From Prostheceraeus crozeri (Eukaryota; Platyhelminthes; Polycladida; Euryleptidae): DNA of 64,000 bases. The stretch spans positions 37,899-101,898 of the forward strand of contig CAJQUW010003207.1 in NCBI GenBank assembly GCA_907163375.1. Direction: 5' to 3'. The translations under genes were made by a program, and so were the position numbers. Shown here in pieces: positions 22,600 to 34,945 of the stretch. The notes beneath the pieces were generated by a model, which saw only the letters and a list, made by a program, of their open reading frames with translations, ran no database searches and had not been told where the DNA came from. Numbering within the stretch: position 1 is the stretch's first letter; each line of letters starts with the position of its first letter.

Positions 22600-23640
22600 G
22601 GTGAGCAAAATGATGCGGAAGTGTCTTGGTGACCCGTGCATGCCTCTTACCAGTTTTGCTCTATGCGTGGCAAGTGGAGCTGGTTGTGATTACCACTGAC
22701 AGAGGAATATAAGATCAACAAGATGATTAGATACGACTGTAGTCCATGTTGACATTTACTCGTGATGAGGCTATCTGCTCAGATCCACCTAAGTTGAAAT
22801 TGGCCGAAAGTGGGATGTGGTCGAAGTCATGTCTTTCTTCAACTCCATGGCAAAGTACGGATAGGTCATGGGAGCTGGAAGTTGAAGCAAAAGCTTCAAC
22901 CGACGTATGGTGAGTTCGCTCCATACTCGAATATTTAACACGTGTGGGACTCCAGACGGACCCTCCGTATCATTTGTGTGGCACCTACGCCAATCTTCGC
23001 CCTATCCTCTTTGGTTGTCATGTGGCATGTTGCAGAGAGGATTCCATACACATTGGCATGGCATGGTTCTGCAAGCAATTGTGGAAGCAGTCTCGGATGC
23101 AGTGATGCCCCACCAGGTGTGTAGCTGGAATTGCCTTTGTGCCGATTGGTCAAACAAAGAAATGAAAGTCTCCTCGTGTGCCTCGATCTGGGGTCTATTG
23201 CATAAAAGTTCAGAAGTTAGTAGCTGATATTTAGGAGTTGTGAACTAATAAATTATAGTCTACTAAAATTCGGTTGCACAAACGGAAATAGGAAGTTCGA
23301 GTAGATAGACAGCTGCCAGATGAATTATCCTTATCTGAACCACGGCATGATCTACTGTTGGTCGACGCGATTGGGAGGAGAATGATTATTATGGGCGACC
23401 AGACATTCCCTAAGAAGCGATCGTTGAGGATGCCCATGCGATGAAAGCTGCAAAATATGAAGAACTTGCTGAAGAGAGACAGAAGAAGGAGTATAAAGGT
23501 TTTGAAGTGGATTGCTATGGTTTCGTTGCTCTATCGGTAAGGAAATGTCTGGTCAAAGACGATGCTTAAAGCGTGAAGATCATCATCAAGAAGTTCAAGA
23601 GGAAGGCGGAAGCAGGTAGTAGCTGCGTGTTAAGGGCATA
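22600..23640 (+). pseudogene. Degenerate LINE 3' region (reverse transcriptase/endonuclease C-terminus)
   Basis: Broken plus-strand frames keep recognisable pieces of the C-terminal region of R2-like/RLE LINEs: LWLSCGMLQRGFHTHW near 23015 (equivalent to the block MLSTCCGLLRAYTW of the element at 13.5 kb), and near 23430-23500 HAMKAAKYEELAEERQKK, equivalent to HERKQLRYAELKSEC there. No palm domain is seen. It is an old, 5'-truncated fragment. Confidence 0.5.
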
Positions 23641-24854
23641 ACGAGCTGTCGTGGACCCAGCATCTTGAGCGATACTGAACTTAAAGGATGAAAATCTCGG
23701 TGATAACTGACTCTCAACTGATGACACACGTCCTTTTGAGTGCATTGCCTGCTGTTTCGTATAGCATCTCTGATTCAATTCTTGAAAATGACTATGGATT
23801 TTTTTTACAGTCAAAATATTTTAGATTATTTATTGTTTTATTTACATTTAATAATATATTAATATTGCAATAATTTTTTGATTTTCCATATAATAGCACA
23901 AAATTTGATCGTCAAATTAATAGCCTGCTATTTTGTTATTCGAAAAAATTGGCTGTTGCTTTATTGACATGTAGAACCGGATGAATGAAATCACACTACG
24001 TAATGCATATTCATTTGCACGCTCTCTACATGTATATGTTGACGTCGTATATGTTGTTCAGTCGATGTTAGGTTTATGCTTTTTCATGTTTGCTATTTGG
24101 ACAGATATTATGCACGTAATTCTCATATTACTGAGAATGCATTACTAAGAATATGTCATTATAAATAGTAACCTTACTAGCTTTATATGTTTATCCGCAT
24201 TGGTCGTAAATTCATCGCTCCACCTTGTTAAAGACACCATCGCCACGCCTAGCCATTTTTATTTTAGCATGATCATTGTTAACTTCCATTCAACACTAAC
24301 ACTTTTGCCAGCTTGAGGGTAATTTGGAAGACGATTAACATGGCAAAGAAAGTTTGCCTTGATAAGAATAGCCCTAGTTGGCAAAGATAAGCGAGAAGCT
24401 TTGCTATAGTAATAACTTTTCTATATTTTTAAAAAATGTATTGATCGCCCAATAATCTCATAATGATGAATTTTCCTCCGTCATGTCCATAATACAAAAT
24501 TATGCAGATAATCAAGTATCAACTATGGAAATGGATGCATGGCAACCCGGTCTGCATGCAAAAGGTAATTTATAGTTTGAATTCATCATAAATATCAAAA
24601 TGAAAATGGGACAATCTCAATGTAGGACGCTTGGTACAAATCAAGTCTTATTCAGACAATAGTAACAAGCACCTTGATTATTAGGTTTGCTACTATTACT
24701 CATTTCAAAATCATTTTGACAAAGTAAGTTGCAATATACGGCAACCTTTCGCCGAGAATTTGCAATTAGAGTAATTAATTAATTGCAATTAGATTTAAGT
24801 AATTTAATTCTTGGAATCATGAGGTAGTCCGCGTATCCGGGAATGTCAGATCAA
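23641..24854. other. Intergenic DNA, nothing recognised
   Basis: AT-rich sequence with no supported gene or repeat family. Confidence 0.4.
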
Positions 24855-25875
24855 GAGTGTGAACAACTTCTTTGGATACAAATTTTATTGATGTTACTCC
24901 TTCGACGTTTCGCAAAGACAAGCTTGTTCACGTGTGGATGTTGGACACAAAGATTCGCAAAGTTCCAGCAAAACCAACAAACGATTATAACTAGGGAAAA
25001 TAATTCATCAAATACATGATACTGCATGATCTACGTGATACTTACAAAGTTTGAAAAGTTAAATAATAATAAGATAAAATGCAAGAAAAGAAACAAATAT
25101 TCACAATAAAATCAGGAACTGTGCATTAGGCTACGTCCCACACGATGGCTCATAAAAGAGAAGGATCGACTGTGTAAATATGCGCGTAAACAGACTATGG
25201 ATAGCATCTCTCATTTACATTTTTATATCATCATGAAGAATTTTTCCAGATAATGAAATTTGCACAAATCTCAACGTTGTGTTCATCAGCAAAGTGCAAT
25301 TTCAATGCAGAAAAATCATCTTTAAAAATGTGTTGTCGTAGTCGGATCTGTAGCAACCGACCCGTTTCACCAATGTACACTTGATGACATAATCTACATG
25401 TGATTTTATAAATCAAAAATTTCTTGTGACATCTTTTTTGGGCGAAGCACACAAGCACATGTATAAAAATCACTATTGCATTGCTTTATTTCTTTTGGAG
25501 GATGCAGTACTGTCTTTAAATTATTGCCACCATTAAAAGAAATTTTGATTTTATCTTGTAGACCAGTCCTTCTGAAAAGGGAGCTCATTTTCCGCTTTTT
25601 AACCGTATCTAAGGGACTTTTAAGGTCTACGAAGGTTGGACGAAACACAAGTATATGCACATATTACTTTTCAAATTTTGTGAGTATTATGCAGTTTATT
25701 GCATATGATGAATTATTTTCCCTAGCTTCGATCTTTTGTTATAACATATCTCATTGCCGGAACTTTACGAATCTCTGTGTCCAATATCCACGTGAACATG
25801 CTTGTCTAAGCGAAACGTCATGTGACCAACAAGTAACACCAATAAAATTTGTATCCGAAGAAGTTGTTCTCACTC
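24855..25875 (-). mobile_element. Penelope-like retroelement remnant between inverted repeats
   Basis: About 110 bp at 24855-24965 recurs in inverted orientation at 25757-25875; both contain GAACAACTTCTT, GGATACAAATTTTATTG and GACGTTTCGC. Between them a minus-strand frame encodes the C-terminal part of a Penelope-like protein. Penelope elements are known for terminal repeats in unusual, sometimes inverted, arrangement. The reverse transcriptase itself is missing. Confidence 0.6.
25231..25660 (-). pseudogene. Penelope-type GIY-YIG endonuclease fragment
   Basis: Two overlapping frames. 25660-25406 resembles the linker after the reverse transcriptase (RPTFVDLKSPLDTVKKRK, SLFRRTGLQDK). 25473-25231 holds a GIY-YIG nuclease: IYKITCRLCHQVYIGETG, then RLLQIRLRQH and HFADEHN. 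The paired cysteines before YIG and the GETGR are typical of Penelope-like elements. The frame shifts near 25430. Confidence 0.75.
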
Positions 25876-28800
25876 ATAATTTAATTCTTCTTAAGAATTA
25901 GTGACTGCGACATAACCATTGCCTAGCGAGCAGATGAAGTTACCATAAAAAAGCAGCTATTGCTAATTATACTGCGACTAATTGAACCAAACGAAAAGCC
26001 GATTATCTATGCAGTAATCATGGCAATCATGCCAGCACTCGGTACGCAATACCAGATAGACGCCAAGAGGCGAAGGGCCTAAGAAAACTTGGAGACGTCA
26101 AGTGGAACAGGACAGCTGCGCAATTGCGCGCTGTTGCGACTGCCGGTCAACGATGTAGCCGATCGAAATGGACGGAGACAGAAAGCATAAAGCGGGTGTA
26201 GACTTTCAAAACATAAACAAGGTAAGCAGTTTGGCTTGTATTTTCACAACGTGGTGTGTCAGCGTTCAAAACCTAGGCGAAGTCACTATTAGCGCAAATC
26301 ACAGCATCATTGCTGGAATGATGTTCGCTTTAAACAGCTTCCTACTTTGAGTTTGAAATAAAGTTACAATTCTGTTTATGAAGCACTTAGGATACCGTCA
26401 ATGGAAATGTAAAGTTTGATTCTGTCCTCTGATCTCCCTGGAAGTTGTCGAAATTTATTGATTCTTGCCTGGAGAATGAATTCCATGAAATATTGCACCG
26501 CCAAATAAAAAATCTAATGTTGTTTTATGAAATCTCATTCCCACTTTGAACTCGGAGGTTAACTTGAATATTATGAGCTTTAATTTCTATACTTCAAAAG
26601 AAATGTTATTAGTTTCCAATCTTCATCGTCTCAACCAAAACTATTCTTGAAAGTTTAGATAATTCATTATCTTCCAAGTGGGCAACAGATTCTCAGAATC
26701 GGAGATGAGCATAAGCATCAATAATTACGCGAATGTTTGTCTAGATTCAAGTCCGTGAATGCCTTGATTGTCAATTTCCTATCATCAGAGTCTCAAAAAG
26801 ATAACAAAATTTCGAAATGAACAGTATGAGCAATTGAAGAGGACTTGCAAATGATAAAGCCAATGACGTGTAATTGCTTCACGCTCATAACCGACGAGTA
26901 TGAAGTGAAACAATCTCCCATCCGAAGGTTCTGAGAAAAATCACAGCTTCATTTCAGTAGATTCTAGTTTTTTATTTCGTAGTTACCTTGCTTACTACTT
27001 CCCTTTCTGTAATGTTCCACCCTGTAGTGCAATGGGTCATAGTAACAATAAGAAATACAAGATACTACAGGAAACATAGTACCAATGGTCATATAACACA
27101 GGAGTCAAGCAGTAGTAACTTTGATGCATTCATTCATATATGGCTGGAATCTCACAGCTAATCGGAGGTCGTAAACTATGCAACCACAACACTGTTAGAA
27201 TTGCTGGAATTTTAGATTCCTTTGAGTGAGTGCGCGTCAGCTAATCAGCAGTTGCTTAAGTCAATCTATCACCGCATCACTCCCAGTTGTGCCGGAGATC
27301 CTTCCCTGTAGGGAATACTGCCACACCTATGTATCACCTGAATGATCCAATCAGAGCTTGGACTCAAAATTGCAATCTTTACGACAATAGAATTATTTAT
27401 CCTTATTTAGTCAACAGGACCAGATTTGAAACTCACATTTTGTTGATGTTCAATTCAGTTACAGTTTGGCACCGATATTGATCACTGCTATTGAATCTTA
27501 AAAATAGTCATATTTCTGTTATATGCAGAGTTGTAGATTCTTGCTTCAATGTGATACAGGTGAATTTCTTTATTGAAATCATTATTTTGACAATAAAGGT
27601 CTGTCGCAGTACAGTATCTAAAGAGAATGACAACTATTAAGTCAATACAAGACATCAACACCCTTGATTCCCCGACAGCACTCGCCCGACTTAGGAATCG
27701 AAACGAAGTCCGCGGTGGAGAGGAGCTCGCACCTTCTTCACCAGGCCACGTTGACGGTTCAAAAGGAATGCGAGTGAAGGCATTGGTTGCAGATGACTTC
27801 TGCCCCCTTTCATATTTAATGATAATAATCTTGAATATTTGCGAAGAACACTGAAAGCCGCCATCGCTTATTTACCGCTACATGACAACGCATGTTAACG
27901 ACTCACTATTGCCTTCAATGCACGTGTCCGCTTCTGGTCCTTTATCATTATAGAGTGTCGTATTCTATGGGTGAACGCATCTAATGTGCCGTATAGAAAT
28001 GGAAGCCTTCATTGTCTAATATCAATTAGTTTTTTATCATGATTTAGTGTTATAGATAGTCTATGCGTGCAGCTAGAGTTAATTCAAATATGCTGAGCAA
28101 GTACAATGTACACTTGCTCACAACAGTCAAAGAGTTAATAATAAACAGCATGCCTCAGCAAGCAGTTGAATTGACCATCAAAATACAGCTGTCCTACCAA
28201 CTTGAGATGAGACTTCGGCCTCGTAGAACCAAACCGATCGACCTATGTTCTCGTGACTTTTTGTTTTAGCGTGTTTTCAAGCTTTTCACAAAATTCGTTG
28301 GATAAAGCCAATGGAAGATCAAATTTATGGCTTACCTTGAAAAGTACTTTTCATGATTGCCTGAATTTTGCTACTTTTTTTACAGCATTTTGTGTGATAA
28401 TTTCCAACGAATCGCTTCAATTTTCTATAGGAGCACAGGGTTATGTAAATATGACTATGAATGATACCATTATCATACCATAGACATCGAATACAACATC
28501 AAAAATAATTTTTTTAGGATAATAGTAAATAAGCAGGTATATAGTGCATTATGTGAATTAACCAAATCATTTCAATTCTTTGGGCATCCAAAAGTCGTCA
28601 TTCATCCTTGTGATCACATTTTAAGCTGTTTAGAACTGTAGAGTGCAATTTCATCACAATGAAGTGGTTGCTTCTTTGAAGGAAAATTTTGTACATTTCA
28701 CATGCTTATATTTGAGTTGCATTCCAAGCACAAATCAATTCATCAATCTCTTTTTTGTATTCACAAGTAATTTTTCAGTGGATTTAGCCAGCTTCTTCCT

Positions 28801-29090
28801 TATCGTGCATGGTAATCTTTGAGGAGATTTGCATCAAAAATTCGATAAAATGTCAAAACTTTCAGTAACCTGTCAAAATTGGTGATTGCAAATTTTCAAT
28901 TGCTATTGTTGGAAGATAGGAGATGAAAAAAACACCACCATTGAAAGTTCAGACAAGAAATATGCTGCACCGTGAATATCATGCGATTTGGAGCGATGCT
29001 TTAGAAGCTAAGGAGTGCCCAATCCCCACTTTGTTGGATATCGATCAGCTGGATTAGAGGCCGGTACGGATAATATTGAACAATGAGAGA
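25876..29090. other. Intergenic DNA, nothing recognised
   Basis: Short frames (26168-26350, 27627-27854, 28063-28483) carry no motif I recognise and are treated as chance. Confidence 0.4.
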
Positions 29091-29099
29091 AAAGCTGGA

Positions 29100-29667
29100 T
29101 TTCGTAATTTCATTTTTAGTCTACAACTGTGCACGTGCTGGCATCCGTGGCTTCATGCATGAGTGGTTTCAAACATACTAAAATGAGACCTAATGCTGCA
29201 GCTATCGATAACGCTCAATCTAAGGAGGTGGCAGTTAAAACTGGTGTTCCACAATGTTCAGCGCTAGGAGAACTCATATTCTTAATCTACATCAGTGACA
29301 TAAAAATATCAATTATCACGGCGACTTAGCCTTCTTGCTGATGACATATATCAAAATTGTAGATGAAAAAATTTTGAATGATGCACTAGATAAAGCTCAA
29401 ATCTTACTAAATAGCATCTTAAAATACATGAAATACAACAAACTGACACTAAATACAGATATATGTGAATACATCATCTTATCCGCTTTGAACCACAAAT
29501 GTGATCCACAAAAATTATCCAAAAGTCTGGAAATTGAGGGCACCAACGTAAAGCAAGTAGAGTTTACAAAGATTCTTGGAATAAATTTTGATGACAAATT
29601 TCAATTCGATGAACCTGTCGCGGCCGCTACCAACAAATTAAAAAAAATCATTCCCATTTTTTGTTGA
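29100..29667 (+). pseudogene. LINE reverse-transcriptase fragment
   Basis: Broken frames hold a reverse transcriptase palm: GIRGFMHEWF near 29140, then AVKTGVPQCSALGELIFLIY near 29235-29295 (the GVPQGS block), an L-A-D-D remnant near 29335 in another frame, and 29335-29667 with LTLNTDICEYIIL and VEFTKILGINFDD, the blocks that follow the palm. The order fits jockey/CR1-type LINEs. Stops and frame changes near 29330 inactivate it. Confidence 0.7.
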
Positions 29668-32291
29668 CAGAGATCTTATGCCATTAAAAACTCTTCACAT
29701 GGTTCGAGATCAACTTTGTTTACCTTTAATAAAGTATTGCTAATAGTATAATGGAGCTGGAAGCAAAAAATCTTGTTGTAGACTAAAAGGAATTCAAAAG
29801 TCATTGATCAAAATAATTCATCGAAAATATAAACAATCATTAAATTTCAATTCTATGAAGATGAACAATTAATGAACATCGAAGCAACAGAACAACTATT
29901 AATACTACTAGTATTATATAAACTAAAGTATTCAAATAGTATCGCCGTCTACTTATAAAAATTATGTTGAGTCATATACTAAACGACTTGAAAATTTCAA
30001 ATTACCGTATTGCAAAAAGTCGTTCGAACAAAAAATGAGTACATTTCAAATTCCTTTTAGGTAGAATTTGCATCCAAATGCCACAAAATACTCGACATCA
30101 CCAAGAATTCAAATGTTATGTGAGAAAACGCCTAATTAACAATATGGATACCTTCGAGAACCCCAAATAATGTTCATACGGTATTTTTTACGCATTCACG
30201 ATTGCTGTAATCACTCTATAAATATAATTATCGAAAAAGAATCTGAATTAACAACAATGAAATTAAATAGCCGATAGATCAAATTGCCATGCAAATCCTC
30301 ATATGCATCTCTATGCCTCATATTTTATCTCTAGTCTTTCCTGAGTGAAAGTGTTTTAGTTTTAATATGTGTACAGTGTATATGCAGTGCTTATGTAAGG
30401 GTCAGATACATGCCCATTGTTGAGAGTCCACTGGTCCTTTTCTCCGAAACCAACATGTGTCATCTTTGTTGCTTGTGAATATTACCTGCCTAATTAATTT
30501 TGTAATGTAACTTTGGAGGAATAATTGTAATTGTATTTTCCATCTTTGATTCCATTCCATTCCCTTCAAGAATAGATAGTCGGATTTCTTTTGCAGTACC
30601 AGCAACTTGCAATAAATTTAATCACACTTGCCTTATCAATCGAGTGAAACTTGCAATGCTATAGCAGTGCACTTTTCACTACACATAAGAATCAATGATT
30701 TTCTCATTTCTTGATTTTGCTAGATTCCTTAATATTTTTCAGAAATTAGACTGTGCTTCATGTGTTTTCTGCATCATTCAGAAATAAACCAAACATCTGG
30801 AATTTCCGTAGTCTAAAAGTAATCTCTAAAAGTTTTTCTGATTTCACAATGCGTGTAAATAATTTGTTTTAAATGCGATTTGCTCTATGTGAATGCGATC
30901 ACACCACTACTGTTTTTTTACAAGTCACAAATGTGTGAACTGCACATGCTGACAGTATATATCATAACGATTACAGGAATTTTATGGTTAATTTGTTCAA
31001 GTCTGAAGACATCAGTCTATTCTACACCCAGGAGAACTGACACTCTGCAATCGTCATTCTTAGACATCGGACAATTTAAGATAATCATGTGAAATAAATG
31101 TTTCACTTAAATTCCGATAATTTTGTGAAAAGTCTAAGTACAGTGTTAACGACTAAAATTTGATAGGGAATTAACGCATTAATGAACATTATTGCGGGCG
31201 TGTATGTCTGTGCATCCAAGTGTCTTCATCTTGCATGTGACATGTGTGGCACATAGTCTTCCTAGCATTTCAGAAGCATTCCGTGACATGTTTACGACAG
31301 CTATTAATCTCACTGGTAAAATATTCTTGAAGAATTCATCAATAATCTCTGTTTTGATGGAATGCAGTCTTAGCTCCCTTGAACTCCATCTCCAATCATG
31401 ACCCGATGGCCCTTATCTTATCTGCGCCAGCACTTCATCGAAGTGCGGTTCAACACGATTGAGAAATATGATCTCAACTATTTAATTTTCATTTTAAAAT
31501 GTGTCGAACTTATGAATGATCCTTAACTTCTTTCAAATCTGACTTCCGTTGAGTTCTATATTGCCTATCTTATCTGCCATCTTCCATTTAAAAATCGCGG
31601 GAGACATAATTACAACAGCATCAATAGCTGTTCGCATCCTCACAGAAATGACTATTTCACAGTTCGGAGGACAAAAAATGGAAAATTTTACATATGAAGT
31701 TTAGATCAGTGATCTCAAAAAATTCAGATCTGGCAGCTAATTCGAGTTCTCCGGATATTATGTTGGGCGAAAAGAAACCAATGTTGCCAATGTTGCTACC
31801 AAGAAATGTCAAATGTAAAAATTGTTGTCAATTTCATATTATGGCTTACAAAAAGGTGTAATCTTAGCATCAAGCAAACAATCAAACTTTTCTATTTAAA
31901 CTGAGTGCAAGCACGTATTATTATCTTTATGTATTGACTTTAATGTAAGTAGTGACAAATATCAAACCGACGAAGATATACATGTAATAATAATCCCAAA
32001 TGGCCGCAAAATTTCTCGCAGCATCAAAAATTTTAGTATTAAGAGTCATTTGGTCAGATATACCGGTAATTTGATTTTATGCTTAATGGACTTAATTGCA
32101 TGCTGAACAACATTTACCAATTCAGCAAATTATTCAGCAAACAATTGATTAAAAAGTAGGCTACATGCAAGCTTATATGATGCATTATAAGTGCAATGCA
32201 AAAATGCTAAAATACTTAATAAGTAGTCGATACAAAAGTCCGCGGAAATTTTCTCGCAATTGACTGAATATTACATTACTGCATTCGCGAT
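29668..32291. other. Intergenic DNA, nothing recognised
   Basis: AT-rich; small frames at 30402-30605, 30880-31092 and 31192-31401 show no features worth calling. Confidence 0.4.
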
Positions 32292-32297
32292 GTAATG
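32292..32297. repeat. Polinton target-site duplication, left (GTAATG)
   Basis: GTAATG directly precedes the left terminal repeat and is found again at 52025-52030 directly after the right one. A 6-bp duplication is the known signature of Polinton integrases. Confidence 0.9.
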
Positions 32298-32597
32298 AGT
32301 AGTGAAAACTGTGCCCTACTTGCGATGGATAGGTACATGGATAGGTACATGTAAAATTTAGTGTTATCAATAGGTACATGGATAGGTACATGTATAATTC
32401 AGTGTTATGAATAGGAACAAGTATGAGATCTGTTTTACTGGATAGGTATATGTGTTTGGTACACTCGGTTGAGTACACTGTGTTTCGGAACGTCTGTGAT
32501 CGAACTTGTGTGGTTTGGTTCTGAGCACTTGGGTATGTACCGATAGACGTCCGTTGTTTGATTTTGAATGGGTTTGCTCAATTGCGACTATTGTGAC
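32298..32597 (+). repeat. Polinton left terminal inverted repeat, about 300 bp
   Basis: Matches the reverse complement of 51684-52024 with very few differences. Its outer half contains a tandem repeat of roughly 41 bp built on GGATAGGTACATG and AGTGTTAT. The left copy has one unit fewer than the right, which accounts for the 41-bp length difference. The inner end is near GCGACTATTGTGAC. Confidence 0.9.
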
Positions 32598-32733
32598 AAT
32601 TATTTTAAATGTAGCACTATTTAGATGTGAAACTTTACTGTGCAGCTATGATTTAGTTGCTCCCCAATAAGAAATCCAATTCCATAACTATGTTTAAAAT
32701 GAAAAGACAAGAGATTTACAATGTAAGTTTAAT

Positions 32734-33024
32734 TTAAGCGTGAAAAATAAATGACGGGTACAGATCACGTCCCTCAGGCGACTCCATGATCTTCAGGAAG
32801 TCATCACACCATTCATGAAATGTCTGATTTTTACTAAAGTCATGGTCACACTCGTGTACCGGACACTTCACCGGTAGTCCACTCCACCTTTGAAGTGCTG
32901 ACACAGTCAAGGTTTTCCATAGGGCCACTTTGCAGCCGCAACAGAGATGCACGGTCATATCCAACTGACCTCCCATAATGACTTGGCTGTCATTTTGAAA
33001 ATAAAATAGTGGTTTTGAGGACAT
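32734..33024 (-). CDS. Small Cys/His-rich protein, unknown
   Basis: 96 residues. Cysteines occur as LCCGCK near residues 27-32 and as VKCPVHECDHDF near 53-64, suggesting one zinc site, followed by an aromatic/acidic C-terminus. I do not recognise a family. It is the first gene inside the left terminal repeat and is divergent from the gene at 33249, with a TATA box for each in the 225 bp between them. No LxCxE motif is visible. The divergent promoter pair is the best evidence that it is real. Confidence 0.6.
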   Translation of the reverse strand: MSSKPLFYFQNDSQVIMGGQLDMTVHLCCGCKVALWKTLTVSALQRWSGLPVKCPVHECDHDFSKNQTFHEWCDDFLKIMESPEGRDLYPSFIFHA

Positions 33025-33081
33025 GCTTCTTGTTATGGAACGTTGAGGATAAGTACTTAACAGTTTGGAACAATGACATCC

Positions 33082-33089
33082 TTTATATA
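33082..33089 (-). promoter_or_regulatory. TATA box for the 32734-33024 gene
   Basis: Minus strand reads CTATATAAAGG, about 60 bp upstream of the ATG, which leaves a leader of roughly 30 nt. Confidence 0.6.
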
Positions 33090-33128
33090 GTTATATATAT
33101 TCTTTAGGGAAGTTCGGTACCTCTCTGA

Positions 33129-33167
33129 TTGGCTGTTAGGATTTCCTTTGTTTAAAAAGTATATAAG
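33129..33167 (+). promoter_or_regulatory. CCAAT and TATA boxes for the 33249 gene
   Basis: An inverted CCAAT (ATTGG, 33129-33133) is followed by TATATAAG at 33160-33167. The ATG at 33249 is about 80 bp downstream, consistent with a 50-60 nt leader. Confidence 0.6.
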
Positions 33168-33248
33168 TCCGAGGTTTGTACCAATTCTTATCAAAGGTTC
33201 TAATCCTCACGTTTACAAGTTACAATTATTTTAAATCTACAAGTCATA

Positions 33249-33716
33249 ATGGATCGCAAACAGAAAGCCGCAGTTGAGAACGGTACTGCTGATCGTACCA
33301 CTTCGCCAGTGGAACGTACCAATACACCTCCCCAATCTCCGATGGAGCGATCGACAACACCAAACGAGCCGGTGGTGTTCACCCAAGCCCCTGCATCGCC
33401 CGACTACTCGAGTGATGATGGTGAGGATAGTGACGTATCAATCGAGACGATGCGTCACATGAATAAGAAGTCCATGCGAACGCCACTTTACGGAAGGGTC
33501 ACTGTCAAAGTGAAGAACGCGCCGAAAAAATACCACACGAAACGGGTCTTCATGCGAATGGAGCCGAACGAGCGGAACCTCACAACCGCTCTCGAATTTT
33601 CGGTCATCGACCTTGACACACCACGTCGCTGTCCCTGTGCGCCCAAAAAGACCAGAATCCATGTGCAAGTGGACTTGAAAAAACTTGTACCCTTTCCTTA
33701 CCTTGATGATATTTAG
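33249..33716 (+). CDS. Acidic, Ser/Pro-rich small Polinton protein, unknown
   Basis: 155 residues. The N-terminal third is rich in Ser/Thr-Pro (TTSPVERT, PPQSPMERS, ASPDYSS) and runs into an acidic block DDGEDSDVS, good sites for proline-directed kinases and casein kinase 2. The C-terminal half is basic then mixed (YGRVTVKVKN, KKTRIHVQVDLKKLVPFPY), which may be a folded DNA- or protein-binding part. No family recognised. It lies directly rightward of the divergent promoter, in a position expected of an early gene. Confidence 0.6.
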   Translation: MDRKQKAAVENGTADRTTSPVERTNTPPQSPMERSTTPNEPVVFTQAPASPDYSSDDGEDSDVSIETMRHMNKKSMRTPLYGRVTVKVKNAPKKYHTKRVFMRMEPNERNLTTALEFSVIDLDTPRRCPCAPKKTRIHVQVDLKKLVPFPYLDDI

Positions 33717-33969
33717 TGTGTTTTTTTCTTAATCTCTTCATTTAATATTCATTTGTATATATGAACAAACTTGTTTTATCATTTCACAAATCGGTCTTCA
33801 ATTAAGGTCTGAATGGGAAAGGGGAACAACTATCTACAATTAATGATGTTCAATAACTGAATTGAAACAAAAAATCAAATATGAAGACTTCAACTTGAAA
33901 TAAATAGGAACATATAACTTTTAAAGGAACCGTTATGTTGTTAATTTTAAAATGCTTGTAGCAGTCCAG

Positions 33970-34283
33970 GATGATATCATACATGTGTCATACACGACAC
34001 CATAAGAATGAGAATGAAAAGACCTTTCGAATGATATAAGGTATGTACCTATTCGATGGGAAAATCCTAGTTGTATGCAACTGTATGCAAGCAGACAAAT
34101 GTTAGATTTTTAAATTCACTAAGTTTTTAGCCCATTCTTTAAAGACATGTAGCTCTCTAGTTATATGTCATACATGTGTCATACAATACACCATTAGAAT
34201 CAGCATGAAAAGAGCATTCGAATGATATATTGTATGTACCCATTTGATGAAAAAATCCTAGTTGTATGCATCTGTATGCAACT
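33970..34283 (+). repeat. Two imperfect direct repeats of about 115 bp
   Basis: Copies at 33970-34088 and 34167-34283 share GTCATACATGTGTCATAC, ATGAAAAGA, TTCGAATGATAT, TATGTACC and CCTAGTTGTATGCA in the same order. Identity is roughly 80-85% by eye. Confidence 0.65.
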
Positions 34284-34385
34284 TGAAAAATTCCAAGTTT
34301 TTTTTACAAAAATGACTAAGTTTACAAATTTTCAAAGTTAAAGTTTTACAACTAAAAATGACCATAATATACAATCCTCTACACT

Positions 34386-34422
34386 TGACCTTGACCTTAG
34401 ACCTGACCTTGACCTTTGACCT
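34386..34422 (+). promoter_or_regulatory. Cluster of five TGACCT half-sites
   Basis: TGACCT at 34386-34391, 34392-34397, 34404-34409, 34410-34415 and 34417-34422. The last two form a DR1 (one-base spacer), and two pairs are DR0. AGGTCA/TGACCT is the nuclear-receptor half-site. Function is inferred from the motif only. Confidence 0.45.
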
Positions 34423-34945
34423 TCATACACTTCATTATTATTAGCCATGTTTTTTTTTAATTTTTCATCCTAAATTAAGTCATTGAGCGAGAGGCATGAA
34501 TATATCAGTTTAAATGTAAGTGTATTTAAATCAACAAGATTTTCACAGTTTGTTTATAAATAAAAGATACCTAAATAAAGCCTTCATCCATTTTAAATAT
34601 TCAGTCTGTCATCTGCTAACAGATGTATAAAATTCAAGCTTGTTTAATTAAACCAATTGAGAAGTGGTTCAAATTTTCGAAATCTCATTTTCATTCTGTT
34701 ATTATTTCGAAATTAAATAATGATTAATCAGCTGCTTCCAAATTTCATGTCTTTTTATGAACAAACCCTTTCGAATGAAATTAAAATTTCGAATCTCAGT
34801 TTCTATTTCATCCATGAATTTATTTCTTCTTAAGATTTGTCAAATATTAATCTAGTACTTAATTAAGGTTTGAAGATGGTATAGAAATGATTTCTCATTT
34901 AAAAAGAGATTAAATTATAATAAAATTTTTTTATCCTCTACAGAA

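Larger units (their letters stand above)
33717..34945. other. Intra-element spacer with repeats and nuclear-receptor-like sites
   Basis: No coding frame. It holds two similar blocks of about 115 bp (33970-34088 and 34167-34283; both begin GTCATACATGTGTCATAC and end with CCTAGTTGTATGCA) and a cluster of TGACCT half-sites at 34386-34422. A splice-acceptor-like TCTACAG lies just before the ATG at 34946, so this stretch may be a 5' intron of the following gene. Confidence 0.5.

Noticed and set aside
32298-32480. Tandem units in the terminal repeat as a CRISPR-like array
   Set aside because: Units are contiguous without unique spacers, and the host is an animal.
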